DNA of 64,000 nt from Anaerolineales bacterium (GCA_014379595.1 JACMLM010000067.1:62001-126000), one strand, 5' to 3'; numbered from the stretch's first letter, positions 42,954 to 52,464 are shown. Program-made: numbers and translations. Notes: generated from the sequence alone by a model not told the origin.

Positions 42954-43205
42954 TCAAGCCGAACTGGATCGATCATCAAGTTTCTTGATCATATCCTCCA
43001 GCACTAGTTTCAAGACCTGTGAAAACAGACGTTTCCTTTCAGGGCGGGTTAGTACAATGTTTTCCGCGTTCAATGCGTTCTCATAAGCCGTTTGCAAAAT
43101 AACCAATATCTGGTCATTGACATTCGCATTAACCTTTTTGAACATTCGCTCTTTCAGATTGTGATAAGAGCCAGGAACTTGTTGTTCACCAAAAGGGTTT
43201 TTCAT
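42954..43205 (-). CDS. Small helical soluble protein, unknown
   Basis: 83 residues, mostly charged and helical, with no membrane segment: ERMFKKVNANVNDQILVILQ, then ENALNAENIVLTRPERKRLF and VLKLVLEDMIKKL. No motif I recognise; it might bind nucleic acid or a partner protein. Its start lies 23 bases after the polX stop. A single-copy, in-line position with similar codon use supports a real gene. Confidence 0.5.
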   Translation of the reverse strand: MKNPFGEQQVPGSYHNLKERMFKKVNANVNDQILVILQTAYENALNAENIVLTRPERKRLFSQVLKLVLEDMIKKLDDRSSSA

Positions 43206-43228
43206 ATTATCTCGTTTTCAATTATGAA

Positions 43229-44956
43229 TTAACCGCGTTTCTTTAACCAATCGACCAGCTTCTTTGTAGGCCAGGTATTGATCACATCATCCTTCAAAAT
43301 ACCTGCACGCCTCGCAATGGCAACTCCATAGTTAAGCATATCGTAATCTGCTTCGGAATGTGCGTCAGTGTTAATGCTGAGGAGCACACCCAATTCCTTC
43401 GCGCGGCGGGCATGCATATCGTCAAGATCGAGGCGATATGGACTGGCGTTAATTTCCACGGCTACGCCTGACTTTGCGGCAGCTTGTAAAATCAATTCCA
43501 TATCCAAATCTGCGCCTTCACGGTCTGGGATTTCACGCCCTGTTGGGTGACCGATAATATCCACGTGAGGATTATTCACCGCATTCAAAAGTCGCTGTGT
43601 AACTTTTTCGCGCGGCTGGCGCAAGCTGGAATGTAATGAAGCAACTACAAGATCAAGCGATGCAAGAAAATCATCAGGATAATCGAGCGAACCATCGGCT
43701 TTGATTTCTACTTCGCTGGCATGAAGAATAAGAATTTCGTCGCCAAGTTGTTTTTGGATCTTTTTAATTTCAGCAGCTTGTTTTTTATGGTCTTCAAATG
43801 ACAAGCCATTGGCCACTGCCAGGCTCACCGAATGATCTGAAAAGACAATCACTTTCAATCCGCGTTTGATTGCGGCTTTCGCCATATCCATCATACTCAG
43901 TGTGCCATCACTATACGTGGAATGCATGTGCAAATTTGCTTTGATATCTTTTACTTCAATTAACTTGGGAAGCTTATTTGCTTTTGCAAGTTGAATTTCA
44001 TCACGTCCTTCACGCAGTTCGGGCGGAATCCATTGCAAGCCCAGTGTTTTATAAACTTCTTCTTCGGTGGCGCAGAAAATTTCACCTTTGCCATTCGTTT
44101 TTGCAAAAGAATGTTCGGATAATGATAAACCTTTATCGAGTGCAAGTTGACGTAACTGCACATTATGATCCTTTGAACCCGTGGCGTATTGAAGCGCTGT
44201 TCCAAATTTTTCAGGTGGATGCACCCATACTTGTGCACGAATGCCATCAGAAAATTCAATACTTGATTTTGTTTCACCTTTACCAAGCACACGACTCACA
44301 CGGGGCAATTTGACAAATGCATCCATCACAGCTGCTGAATCTTTTGCTGCCACCAAAATATCTAAGTCCCCTATAGTGGAACGCATCCTTCTTAAACTGC
44401 CAGCGGGTTGCGCATCAACGACTCCTTTTACCTTTTTGAGAGTCGCGATGATTTCATTTGCAAGCGGATACGCCCGCCCAACTGAAATTCTACCTGTCCT
44501 CCTCCCAACAGATGCAAGACCTTCTAAAATCGATGTCTCAGATTTTGCACCCATGCCTGGCATATTGCGTAGCTTACCATCTTTTGCTGCTTTCTCAAGT
44601 TCAGCAAGAGTTGTGATGTTCAATGTCTTATTAATCATCGCGATCTTCTTGGGCCCTAAGCTTGGAACTTTCATCCACGCAGCCAAATCAGGATGTACTT
44701 CTTTTTTCAACTTTTCCAAAAATTCCAACTTGCCTGTTGAAAGCAATTCATCAATTTTTTCCCCAATCGCTTTACCCACACCAGGAATTTCCAACAACTT
44801 TTTCTCTTTCCAATATTCGCTGGCTTCACGGCTCAAACCGACCAAACTTTCGGCGGCTTTGCGATAAGCAATGGTTTTATAAATAATCTCGCCTTTGATT
44901 TCTAATAAATCTGCGATCAGTGTAAATGTATCTGCAAGTTGTTTATTGTTCATCAT
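43229..44956 (-). CDS. polX: DNA polymerase/3'-5' exonuclease PolX, with an altered polymerase active site
   Basis: 575 residues, the full family length. Residues ~1-105 hold helix-hairpin-helix motifs (PGVGKAIGEKID and NMPGMGAKSE). The polymerase palm has GDLDILVAA, which retains the first two catalytic Asp. The third, in the usual VDLRVV strand, is replaced: the aligned segment reads GIRAQVWVHPPEKFG. The PHP nuclease domain (~335-575) retains LHMHSTYSDGTLSM, VFSDHS, ASEVEI, GHPTGR and NTDAHSE. It is expected to act in base-excision or end repair. The polymerase activity could be lost while the PHP phosphoesterase remains. Confidence 0.92.
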   Translation of the reverse strand: MMNNKQLADTFTLIADLLEIKGEIIYKTIAYRKAAESLVGLSREASEYWKEKKLLEIPGVGKAIGEKIDELLSTGKLEFLEKLKKEVHPDLAAWMKVPSLGPKKIAMINKTLNITTLAELEKAAKDGKLRNMPGMGAKSETSILEGLASVGRRTGRISVGRAYPLANEIIATLKKVKGVVDAQPAGSLRRMRSTIGDLDILVAAKDSAAVMDAFVKLPRVSRVLGKGETKSSIEFSDGIRAQVWVHPPEKFGTALQYATGSKDHNVQLRQLALDKGLSLSEHSFAKTNGKGEIFCATEEEVYKTLGLQWIPPELREGRDEIQLAKANKLPKLIEVKDIKANLHMHSTYSDGTLSMMDMAKAAIKRGLKVIVFSDHSVSLAVANGLSFEDHKKQAAEIKKIQKQLGDEILILHASEVEIKADGSLDYPDDFLASLDLVVASLHSSLRQPREKVTQRLLNAVNNPHVDIIGHPTGREIPDREGADLDMELILQAAAKSGVAVEINASPYRLDLDDMHARRAKELGVLLSINTDAHSEADYDMLNYGVAIARRAGILKDDVINTWPTKKLVDWLKKRG

Positions 44957-44974
44957 GACGCACCTCTAAAATAA

Positions 44975-45652
44975 TTATACTGTTCCATATGAAATTACGA
45001 TCTCCTCAAATATAGGATCAAGTCCTAAACGATTTGCAAGATTTGCAGAGGCAATGTTTTCCATCTTATGACTATAAAAGGGCACTTTCCCTGCCGAAAT
45101 CAAATTTGTTGCCCATATACTAGCGACCATTTGAGCAAATCCCCTATTGCGGAATTCAGGGTCAGTATACACCCATGCTTCCCCACAAAATTCATTCTCG
45201 CGTGTAGAAACACATGCAGCTCTGATCCTGCCTTCACGTTCGATTGCATAAATCTTGTCAGAGAAATCGTCAAAACCAAAAGCTTGAACATTAGGCGCAT
45301 GTTTATGAAGACATATCACGTTGATATTCGATAAGTCTGCAAATTGAGAAGGAAATATATACGTTTTGTAATGTCCAATCTCAAATAAAATGTTTTGTGC
45401 TTTCAGAACATCAAGCAGCGGTTCGATCTCTGGAAATACAATGCCTTGGATTCGCTTTGCCAACTCCGTGTGTATTTCAGATAGTAAGGTCTCATCGTAG
45501 TATGCAATCATTTGATTATCTGACAGTTGGGCGAAAAGCATCAAAGGCATATCTTCATCTGGCACAATTTCTACCTGTTTTAACAGATCATTGCCAATAG
45601 GATATTTCCCTTCCAGCCGCAACTGCATATGAAGGTAATGAGACAAGTCCAT
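44975..45652 (-). CDS. GNAT-family acetyltransferase
   Basis: 225 residues. The C-terminal half holds AWVYTDPEFRNRGFAQMVAS (acetyl-CoA motif A, RNRGFA) and ENIASANLANRLGLDPIFEE (motif B). The N-terminal 110 residues are divergent, with a leucine-rich start DLSHYLHMQLRLEGKYPIGN. This resembles FR47-like GNAT enzymes. The substrate is unknown. It is divergent from the methyltransferase gene at 45676, with a gap of only 23 bases, so their promoters overlap. Confidence 0.75.
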   Translation of the reverse strand: MDLSHYLHMQLRLEGKYPIGNDLLKQVEIVPDEDMPLMLFAQLSDNQMIAYYDETLLSEIHTELAKRIQGIVFPEIEPLLDVLKAQNILFEIGHYKTYIFPSQFADLSNINVICLHKHAPNVQAFGFDDFSDKIYAIEREGRIRAACVSTRENEFCGEAWVYTDPEFRNRGFAQMVASIWATNLISAGKVPFYSHKMENIASANLANRLGLDPIFEEIVISYGTV

Positions 45653-45675
45653 ATTCTTTATGATACCATTCCTAC

Positions 45676-46215
45676 ATGGATCACAAAGACCATGTAAATC
45701 TGCTGCGACCTGCCAACTTTACTCAAGAAAACGCTTCATGGGCGGACCTAGGAGCTGGTTCTGGCGCATTTACAGTTGCCCTGCGAGAACTGATCGGGCC
45801 AACTGCAAACATCTACGCCGTAGACAAAGACCGCGCCAGTTTGAATCAACTACAAAGAGATCATCAAATCCGTTTTGAAGATTCTAACAACCTTCATCTT
45901 GTTGTCGGTGATTTTTCACGCGCACTCAGCTTGCCTCCTCTTGATGGCATCTTAATGGCAAATTCACTGCATTTCTTCAAAGATAAAGTAAAAGTTTTAG
46001 AGCATGTCAAGTCATTTCTTAAACCTAAAGGCACATTAATTCTCGTTGAATACAACGTGGACAAAGGCAATCTCTGGGTTCCGTATCCATTTACGTTTTC
46101 CACTTTTGGTAAACTCGCCAAACAAAGCGGCTTTGCAGAGCCGCGCCAGCTTGCCACCGCACCGTCCAGTTTCTTGCATGGATTTTATTCAACAATTACC
46201 AATAAGATAGATTGA
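45676..46215 (+). CDS. Class I SAM-dependent methyltransferase
   Basis: 179 residues. SWADLGAGSGAFTVALREL is SAM motif I, NIYAVDKDRASLNQL motif II, and LDGILMANSLHFF with KGTLILVEYNVD the later strands. No specific subfamily is evident. A TATGAT at 45659-45664 lies 11 bases before the ATG, giving a very short leader. The stop overlaps a possible TTG start of the next gene. Confidence 0.78.
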   Translation: MDHKDHVNLLRPANFTQENASWADLGAGSGAFTVALRELIGPTANIYAVDKDRASLNQLQRDHQIRFEDSNNLHLVVGDFSRALSLPPLDGILMANSLHFFKDKVKVLEHVKSFLKPKGTLILVEYNVDKGNLWVPYPFTFSTFGKLAKQSGFAEPRQLATAPSSFLHGFYSTITNKID

Positions 46216-46220
46216 ATCGT

Positions 46221-47768
46221 ATGAATCGGTTTTCAAAATATTTTCTGATAATCATAATTACTATCAGCGGAATTTTAGCTTTGATGCGATCCGTCTCGCT
46301 TCAAATTGGCACATCTTATGACGACGCCCATTACATCATCCTCGCCGAAAGCCTCTCCAGCGGACAAGGCTATCAACTGATCAATTTTCCGCGACCACAA
46401 ATTGAGCGTGCCTTCCCGCCTGGCTGGCCTATTTTGCTCGCGCCATTCACATTATTATTCCCAAGTAATTATTCAATCCTGAAATTATTTTCGCTTGCTC
46501 TTGGACTAGCATCTATTTTTTTGGTTTATAAGCTTTTTTCAAAACGCCTTTCATCTCCTTATCTTGAAATCCTGACTGGCTTCGTTGCGCTAAATCCTTT
46601 GCTTATCGGCACATCTGTCACTGTGATGTCTGAATCAGCTTATTTATTTTTCTCTCTGCTTGCATTGGTCATGTTTGATTCCGCAGGTCACGCTTTTAGC
46701 GTGACTAATAAAACGGCAGTCTACAAGCCTGCCCTACATATAGCAGTTGCCATTTTCGCTTTTTACACACAACTTATCAGAACTGTTGGAATTTCGCTCA
46801 TAATTGCACTCGTCATTTATTTGTTATTGACACGTCGTTTTCGTGAAGTTGGAATCACCATCTTCGTATTCATTGCTGGAACGCTTTTACAGCTATGGAT
46901 TAATGGCACTATCCTTTCGACGGGCTATCAATCTCAAATGTTTAATAGTTCAATTATCGAAAAAATCAACCAAGTATTTTCCAACTTCGTTGGTTACTAC
47001 AATGAAGTTTTAACAGGTGCTTTAATTCCCATCTTTGGCTCAAGGCTGGATTCGTTTTTAGAAAATTATAGGCTGCAATTTGTTCCACTTATTCTCAACA
47101 TTCTGATTTTGCTAATTATTTTATGGGGCATGGTCATTTCAAAACCAAAACTTGAATGGATGCATATTTATTTCATAGTTTATATCTTGGCTATTCTTGC
47201 ATTTTGGAATCCCCGAGTTGGGAGCGTGAAGGCTCGTTTTCTTATACCGATCATCCCATTTCTATATTTTTATTTTATTCAGGGATTGAGATGGGGTATC
47301 AACAAGTTAACAAGGGATAATATCGTTTACACAACTCGAATTACAGTTAGCGTGGCAGGAGTTATCGCTTTATTATTACTGGCGCGTAACCTGCAAGATT
47401 GGCGCAATCCAATTAAAAATCAAATGACTGATTTATCTATTGGAACAAACTGGATATCCCAGAATGCTCCTTCAGATGCAATTGTCATGGTTAATGAACC
47501 TGTGCCTGCTTATATCCATGTGCAAAGGAAAACAATAGGTTATCCAAATGATAATCAAGACCTCGAAAAATATCTGAATAACCAAGGAATTGACTATATT
47601 GTTGTCTCGCCCAAGCTCCAATCACCGCGCACTACAAAGTTAGACGAATATACCGAAGCGCAGATTCTGCCTGTTCTCATGTCAAATCCAGAGCGATTTA
47701 TCGTTGTATATAACAACTCCGAATATAATGTCACCGTGTATCAATACGAAGGTGATATAAATCAATAA
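46221..47768 (+). CDS. GT-C membrane glycosyltransferase (ArnT/PMT_2-like), uncharacterised
   Basis: About 515 residues with ten or more hydrophobic segments. After the first helix comes SYDDAHYIILAESLSSGQGY, the acidic motif of PMT_2-like enzymes, followed by ERAFPPGWPILLAPFTLLFP. A C-terminal soluble part holds SIGTNWISQNAPSDAIVMVN. It probably moves a sugar from a polyprenyl-phosphate carrier at the outer membrane face. I prefer the ATG at 46221 over a TTG at 46212 that overlaps the methyltransferase stop. Codon use matches its neighbours. Acceptor and donor are unknown. Confidence 0.72.
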   Translation: MNRFSKYFLIIIITISGILALMRSVSLQIGTSYDDAHYIILAESLSSGQGYQLINFPRPQIERAFPPGWPILLAPFTLLFPSNYSILKLFSLALGLASIFLVYKLFSKRLSSPYLEILTGFVALNPLLIGTSVTVMSESAYLFFSLLALVMFDSAGHAFSVTNKTAVYKPALHIAVAIFAFYTQLIRTVGISLIIALVIYLLLTRRFREVGITIFVFIAGTLLQLWINGTILSTGYQSQMFNSSIIEKINQVFSNFVGYYNEVLTGALIPIFGSRLDSFLENYRLQFVPLILNILILLIILWGMVISKPKLEWMHIYFIVYILAILAFWNPRVGSVKARFLIPIIPFLYFYFIQGLRWGINKLTRDNIVYTTRITVSVAGVIALLLLARNLQDWRNPIKNQMTDLSIGTNWISQNAPSDAIVMVNEPVPAYIHVQRKTIGYPNDNQDLEKYLNNQGIDYIVVSPKLQSPRTTKLDEYTEAQILPVLMSNPERFIVVYNNSEYNVTVYQYEGDINQ

Positions 47769-47835
47769 AACTTGGGCGGGAAAAGCAAGTTAAAATATAG
47801 CAGGTCAAAAAAAGCATAGAAGGCACATTGAATTT

Positions 47836-48741
47836 ATGGAATCCAGAGCATCTGTTGCGAGAAAAATAAAGGTAAGGAATCTACCCAAAATCAATTTGGA
47901 TATTTATTCAATGATCGCATTGAATAATCTCGTCGTCTATGCTGTGCATTTTTTGCAGGAGCGCCAAGTCACTGCCACGGTCGAAGAAGTGGTTTCGATT
48001 TGTTTCAGACTATTTCCACAAAGTTTTGCGCTGAAGAACTATCCGCGCTGGCCTGATTCGGCGCTGGTAATCCGCCGTTTAAATGATGGCAGAGAAAAGG
48101 GAAATCTCAAAGGCAATTCAATGGATGGTTTCCTTGTGAAGTACAAAGGGAAACAACTTGCAAAAAAAGTCGCCAAAGCACTCGGGTTGGTTAAACCTAC
48201 TAAAGCAAAGATAAAGCGAACGAAAGTTATCTCGCAAAAGAAAATATCCATTGCGCCGGTGGTAAAGAAGTTAACTAAAAGAAAGTTGACCAAACCTTTA
48301 ACTCAACCAATTAAGGCAAAGAAACCACCTTCAAGTGAAAAAAGAAAAAACATTGTTCAGCGACCAGAAAAAACTATTATTGCAGAAAAGATTATTGCTC
48401 CTCAGTTGTCTAAAGAAGAGAAAGCAAAAGCAGGAAAGTTTGTGCATTCAATGGAAAGGTCAGATGCCTATATTCATTACAAGAAGAATGGCAAAAATTC
48501 GAAGCTCGGTGAGTTCGATTTCAGAAGTATGCTGTTATGCACAATGGAATCATCGCGCGAGACACTCATAAAGAACATAAACTTATTCAAAGGATACGCA
48601 GGGATCCATAACCGTCAGGACTTAATAACGTTTCTAAGTCATTGTGAAGACAGATTTTCGTATTTACTGGCCGCACCACAGAAGCAATTAAAGAAGCCAC
48701 TACGAAATCAAGGAACTAAAGAAAGGAAATTTCATGGTTAG
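47836..48741 (+). CDS. Basic Lys-rich protein, partner of the GHKL ATPase, unknown
   Basis: 301 residues, no family recognised. The N-terminal 90 residues look like a winged-helix-type domain (IYSMIALNNLVVYAVHFLQE, TVEEVVSICFRLFP, PDSALVIRRLNDGREKGNL). The middle ~100 residues are strongly basic and low-complexity (units like KPTKAKIKRTKV and KKLTKRKLTKPL), suited to nucleic-acid binding. The C-terminal ~75 residues are a separate helical domain (SMERSDAYIHYKKNGKNSKL, ESSRETLIKNINLFKGY, LITFLSHCEDRFSYLL). The stop overlaps the ATPase start by 8 bases, so the two are coupled and probably form one system. Confidence 0.65.
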   Translation: MESRASVARKIKVRNLPKINLDIYSMIALNNLVVYAVHFLQERQVTATVEEVVSICFRLFPQSFALKNYPRWPDSALVIRRLNDGREKGNLKGNSMDGFLVKYKGKQLAKKVAKALGLVKPTKAKIKRTKVISQKKISIAPVVKKLTKRKLTKPLTQPIKAKKPPSSEKRKNIVQRPEKTIIAEKIIAPQLSKEEKAKAGKFVHSMERSDAYIHYKKNGKNSKLGEFDFRSMLLCTMESSRETLIKNINLFKGYAGIHNRQDLITFLSHCEDRFSYLLAAPQKQLKKPLRNQGTKERKFHG

Positions 48742-50614
48742 CAGTCGAAAATTACAATACGCTGACCGCGTTGCCCTTCAACAAGCAGACCAGGCCATAC
48801 GCAAGGATGTGCTGCGGGCACTGGTGGAGATCATTACCAATTGTAATGATAGTTATTCACGGCTTGAACATGCAGGTCAGAGTGTTGATGGGGAGATGAT
48901 CATTGATATTCAAAGGAAGCACAAAAATTCCGTGATCCGTGTGCGTGACTTTGCCGAAGGCATGACTGACATTCGCATGGACAAAGTAGTTGGCACATAC
49001 GGTGAAGCAACCAGTGGATTAAAAGAAGACAAGCACGTGCGCGGCATGTGGGGACGCGGTCTCAAAGATTCTATTTTTGGTTTGGGATATGGATATGTAC
49101 ATTCCTTCAAAGGCGCCAATTTTTATTCGTGTTCATTGCTGCTCAAAAACGGGATACCCACTTTTGAACTTAGTGAACCTGTAAGAGCAACGGTGCCACT
49201 TCGGGAAAAATATGGAATCCCCGAAGGCAACGGCACCATCATTGAGATCATTGTTTCGCGCGATGATGTAAAAGTGCCGCAGTTCGATAACTTCCGAAAT
49301 TATCTGCAACGGCATTTCGAACTTCGCCCGATCATGAGCGACCCAAAGCGCAAGATCATTTTGCGGGAAATTCTCCCAGGGGAGAAAATTCGTCATGAGC
49401 ACGTACTCAGCTACAAGTCACCGCGAGGCGAGAAAGTTCTAAATGAGAGAATCAAGATCAGCGGGCATCCTGCAACGGCGAAGTTGGAAGTCTTTAGGTC
49501 GAGCATCCAGTTATCAACAAGAAGCGAGGAAGGCGATTATGCAGATGGCGGCCTGTTGGTGATCAGCAAGGCGACCGTGATTTCGCTGACCATGCTTAAA
49601 TTTGAGAATGACCCATATGCTGGTTATTTCTACGGTTCGATCCAATGCGATTATTTGCATGACCTCTTGAAGAATGATGAACCCGTATTAACTGCCACGC
49701 GCGACGGCATTAATTGGACGCATCCGTTTGCAAAGGCGTTGAAGCTGGCAGTGGAAAGCAAGCTCGAACCGCTGATCGAAGCGGAACGTAAACATGCAGT
49801 CCATGATGAACAAACCAATTTGGATAAGCAGTTACGCCAAAAAATAAATCATGCATTGCACGAATTGAATTCAATTGCATTTACTGAATTGAGTGATAGA
49901 AGAGACGATGGCATTCAAAGACAAATAGACCTGCCGCCTTCTGGAATTGGATTCTCTCCTGAGCGCGCTTATGTGCAAACAGGACAAACGGTTACATTGA
50001 CTTTGTTAGTAGAGTTGGTGGAAAAAGGGCGGGCAGGTGCAACAGTTACAGTGGTTTCGAACAGCGCTGAAATTATTGTGTTGAATCCGCAGGTTGTAAT
50101 ACACCCACATAAAAACGATCCGAAGATCGGGCAGGCACGCGTAAAAGTGGAAGGAAGACAAGTTGGCGGCGAAGGGACAATAACTGCTTATCTTGGAAAA
50201 TATCGAGCGCAGGCACTGGTTCAAGTAAGGTCAAAGAAAGAGACAATGACTGTTGCACCCTCGAGGGGCAGCAATACTTTGTTCACCGACATTCACTTTG
50301 ATGATCGAACCGATCCGCGTCAACGCGTATATTTTGATCGAGTGAATTCCAGTATTGTGATCGCAACTGCGGCGCCTTCTGTGAAAATATATTTGGATAA
50401 ACAAAATCGATTGGATACGACGGTTCAGGGCCAGGTTTTACTGGCTGAGTTAATCACAGAAGCAGTGTGCCGCGAGATCGCGCGCAGCGGTGTGGAACGC
50501 GGAAAATTTCTTGCTCCTGATGGCGCAGAAGCGGATGCCATCCATAACCATTTCATTCGTTTGCAGAATCGATATTCACATTTGATCCACGAATATATTG
50601 TGACATTAGAGTAA
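48734..50614 (+). CDS. GHKL (Hsp90/MORC-like) ATPase, unknown system
   Basis: 626 residues. The GHKL nucleotide site is clear: the N-box VEIITNCNDSY (Glu32, Asn36), G1 DFAEGM, and the lid GMWGRGLKDSIFGLG. The following region (~200-350) could be an S5-like transducer, then a linker, an Ig-like beta domain (~400-500, GFSPERAYVQTGQTVTLTLL) and a C-terminal domain (~525-626) with VYFDRVNSSIVIATAAPSVK and NRYSHLIHEYI. There is no histidine-kinase HisKA, MutL endonuclease or topoisomerase motif, so it is closest in plan to MORC/Hsp90-type ATPases. AAAGGAA precedes the ATG. With its basic partner it may be a DNA-linked or defence system; this is conjecture. Confidence 0.75.
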   Translation: MVSSRKLQYADRVALQQADQAIRKDVLRALVEIITNCNDSYSRLEHAGQSVDGEMIIDIQRKHKNSVIRVRDFAEGMTDIRMDKVVGTYGEATSGLKEDKHVRGMWGRGLKDSIFGLGYGYVHSFKGANFYSCSLLLKNGIPTFELSEPVRATVPLREKYGIPEGNGTIIEIIVSRDDVKVPQFDNFRNYLQRHFELRPIMSDPKRKIILREILPGEKIRHEHVLSYKSPRGEKVLNERIKISGHPATAKLEVFRSSIQLSTRSEEGDYADGGLLVISKATVISLTMLKFENDPYAGYFYGSIQCDYLHDLLKNDEPVLTATRDGINWTHPFAKALKLAVESKLEPLIEAERKHAVHDEQTNLDKQLRQKINHALHELNSIAFTELSDRRDDGIQRQIDLPPSGIGFSPERAYVQTGQTVTLTLLVELVEKGRAGATVTVVSNSAEIIVLNPQVVIHPHKNDPKIGQARVKVEGRQVGGEGTITAYLGKYRAQALVQVRSKKETMTVAPSRGSNTLFTDIHFDDRTDPRQRVYFDRVNSSIVIATAAPSVKIYLDKQNRLDTTVQGQVLLAELITEAVCREIARSGVERGKFLAPDGAEADAIHNHFIRLQNRYSHLIHEYIVTLE

Positions 50615-50762
50615 TGTAAACTTTACGCCCAGAGCGAAATGACGAGCGACAGCGAGGAATGTGGTCGAAGGGCGGCTTGATGTAAATGTAAACTATCTTG
50701 AAACATCATCCTTCGACTACGCCGCGAAATAATATCGGCTCCGCTCACATCGCGAAGAAAAT
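50615..50762. other. Intergenic gap with a short palindrome
   Basis: About 150 bases between convergent genes. A GTCGAAGG/CCTTCGAC inverted repeat (near 50672 and 50711) and repeated TGTAAAC words are present. No terminator with a T-run is seen. Confidence 0.4.
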
Positions 50763-51200
50763 TTATTTTACGGTCAGCCAAACCCCTATTAGAACTACAG
50801 CTATTCCAAAAATGCGTGTCGCGTCTAAAGGTTTTTCGATTGCGCCTAATACACCAAAGTGATCAAGGAGCATTCCTACTAAAAGTTGACCCGCCACAAC
50901 CGTGGTGACCGATACTGCCACGCCTGCACGCGGGATAATATAACTGATGGCCGTAATAACAATGACACCAAAAGCTCCCGCAACCAGTGTGTACCAGGGA
51001 AGCATTTGCCATTGTCCCAGTTTTCCGCCGCCATAGTACAACAGGGGAATCAGAACTACAAGTGCGCCACCGAGATGGACAATGAAGACGCTTTCCAAAA
51101 CTCCAAGCCGTTGACTGATCATGCTGGCAAGAGGCGATTGTATGCCAACTGCCACCCCGCCTATCAGACCGATAAGAATAATAAGTATGATCGATTGCAT
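50763..51200 (-). CDS. DMT-superfamily membrane protein (YdcZ/DUF606-like)
   Basis: 145 residues with four or five hydrophobic segments: IILIILIGLIGGVAVGIQSP, FIVHLGGALVVLIPLLYYGG, MLPWYTLVAGAFGVIVITAI, and a last helix IFGIAVVLIGVWLTVK. The GGxAVGIQSPL and HLGGALV motifs are typical of the YdcZ family. It is half the size of a usual DMT carrier and may dimerise or act in pairs. The substrate is unknown. Confidence 0.8.
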   Translation of the reverse strand: MQSIILIILIGLIGGVAVGIQSPLASMISQRLGVLESVFIVHLGGALVVLIPLLYYGGGKLGQWQMLPWYTLVAGAFGVIVITAISYIIPRAGVAVSVTTVVAGQLLVGMLLDHFGVLGAIEKPLDATRIFGIAVVLIGVWLTVK

Positions 51201-51330
51201 ATTTTTTTCCTTTGGTTTTTATTTTTGAATATGATACTTGATTTCCATTGTTTATTTTACGAGTCTTTGTCTTGGTGATGCAGGCTTGTTTCGATTATTA
51301 TTGAAGCATGAAGATAAAAGGCGATAAGTT

Positions 51331-52431
51331 GTGACCAAACCATTATTTGATAAACACACTAATTTTGTAGTGAAGCAAGAGAATCCGTTTAATGGCGGGC
51401 CGCCGCCAAAGTTGTTGAATCGATCTCACACCACGCCAACGGATTTGTTCTTCGTCCGCAGTCATGGGGATGTGCCAGAAGTGGATGTCAATTCTTATCG
51501 CTTGGAAATAAACGGCAGGGTAGCAAAGGTTTTATCTTTATCACTGGACGAGATCAAAAATAATTTCGAGCATGTGACCATCTCTGCCACTTTGCAGTGT
51601 GCGGGCAATCGACGCGAGGAATTGATGGCTGTAAAACCAATCCTCAAAGAATTGAAGTGGGGTGTGGATGCAATCAGTCATGCGGTGTGGGCGGGAGTCA
51701 GACTTCGGGATGTGTTATCAGCTGCGGGCGTGGAAAGCGAAGCAGATTCTCATCTTCATATAGAGTTTGGTGGACTCGATACAACTGAACGTTTGAATAA
51801 ACGATTTAATTTCGGCGGATCGATTCCCCTTTCAAAAGGATTCTGTTCCGAGGTCATTTTGGCATACGAGATGAATGGCGAGCCGTTACCGCCCGTACAT
51901 GGATTTCCATTGCGGGCAATCGTGCCTGGGTATATTGGCGCGCGCAGCGTCAAGTGGCTGGATCGAATTACTATACAAGATGAGCCTTCTCAAAATTATT
52001 TTCAAAGACATGCGTATCGATTGTTTGCATCAGATATCGATCCTGAGAATGTGAAATGGGAAGAGGGTGTGATGCTCGGTGAGATGAATGTCACATCTGT
52101 GATCTGTTCACATCAGGAAAATGAAGAAGTAGATTCTGGAACTGTAACGATACAAGGATATGCAATTGCAGGCGGCGGGAGAGAGATTACACGTGTAGAT
52201 GTATCCTGCGACTGTGGCGCGACTTGGATACAGGCTGAATTACTAAAAGATTCTTCGTGGGCATGGACTTTATGGAAAGCAAGCGTTGAGTTAAAACCTG
52301 GAAAGCATCAACTAGCTGTACGTGCGATGGATACGGCTATAAATACTCAGCCTGAAAATATTTCGCAAGTTTGGAACTTCAAAGGATATATGAACAACGC
52401 CTGGCATCGCGTGAACATTGAAGTAAAGTAA
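51331..52431 (+). CDS. Sulfite-oxidase-family molybdenum enzyme
   Basis: 366 residues from a GTG start. An N-terminal molybdopterin domain (~1-235) has HTTPTDLFFVRSHGD and ISATLQCAGNRREEL, where the Cys ligates Mo. VHGFPLRAIVPGYIGARSVKWL follows as the conserved cofactor region. A C-terminal Mo-co dimerisation domain (~245-366) has TIQGYAIAGGGREITRVDVS. No Tat signal and no heme domain are present, so it should be cytoplasmic, unlike most bacterial SorA/YedY enzymes. It probably oxidises sulfite or a related compound. The phytanoyl-type dioxygenase follows after 33 bases. Confidence 0.9.
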   Translation: MTKPLFDKHTNFVVKQENPFNGGPPPKLLNRSHTTPTDLFFVRSHGDVPEVDVNSYRLEINGRVAKVLSLSLDEIKNNFEHVTISATLQCAGNRREELMAVKPILKELKWGVDAISHAVWAGVRLRDVLSAAGVESEADSHLHIEFGGLDTTERLNKRFNFGGSIPLSKGFCSEVILAYEMNGEPLPPVHGFPLRAIVPGYIGARSVKWLDRITIQDEPSQNYFQRHAYRLFASDIDPENVKWEEGVMLGEMNVTSVICSHQENEEVDSGTVTIQGYAIAGGGREITRVDVSCDCGATWIQAELLKDSSWAWTLWKASVELKPGKHQLAVRAMDTAINTQPENISQVWNFKGYMNNAWHRVNIEVK

Positions 52432-52464
52432 TGAGATACTATATATTTTATATCGGAGGCAATC

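Noticed and set aside
44241-44867. A 208-codon plus-strand frame
   Set aside because: Opposite polX, with Ser/Pro-rich composition typical of antisense frames.
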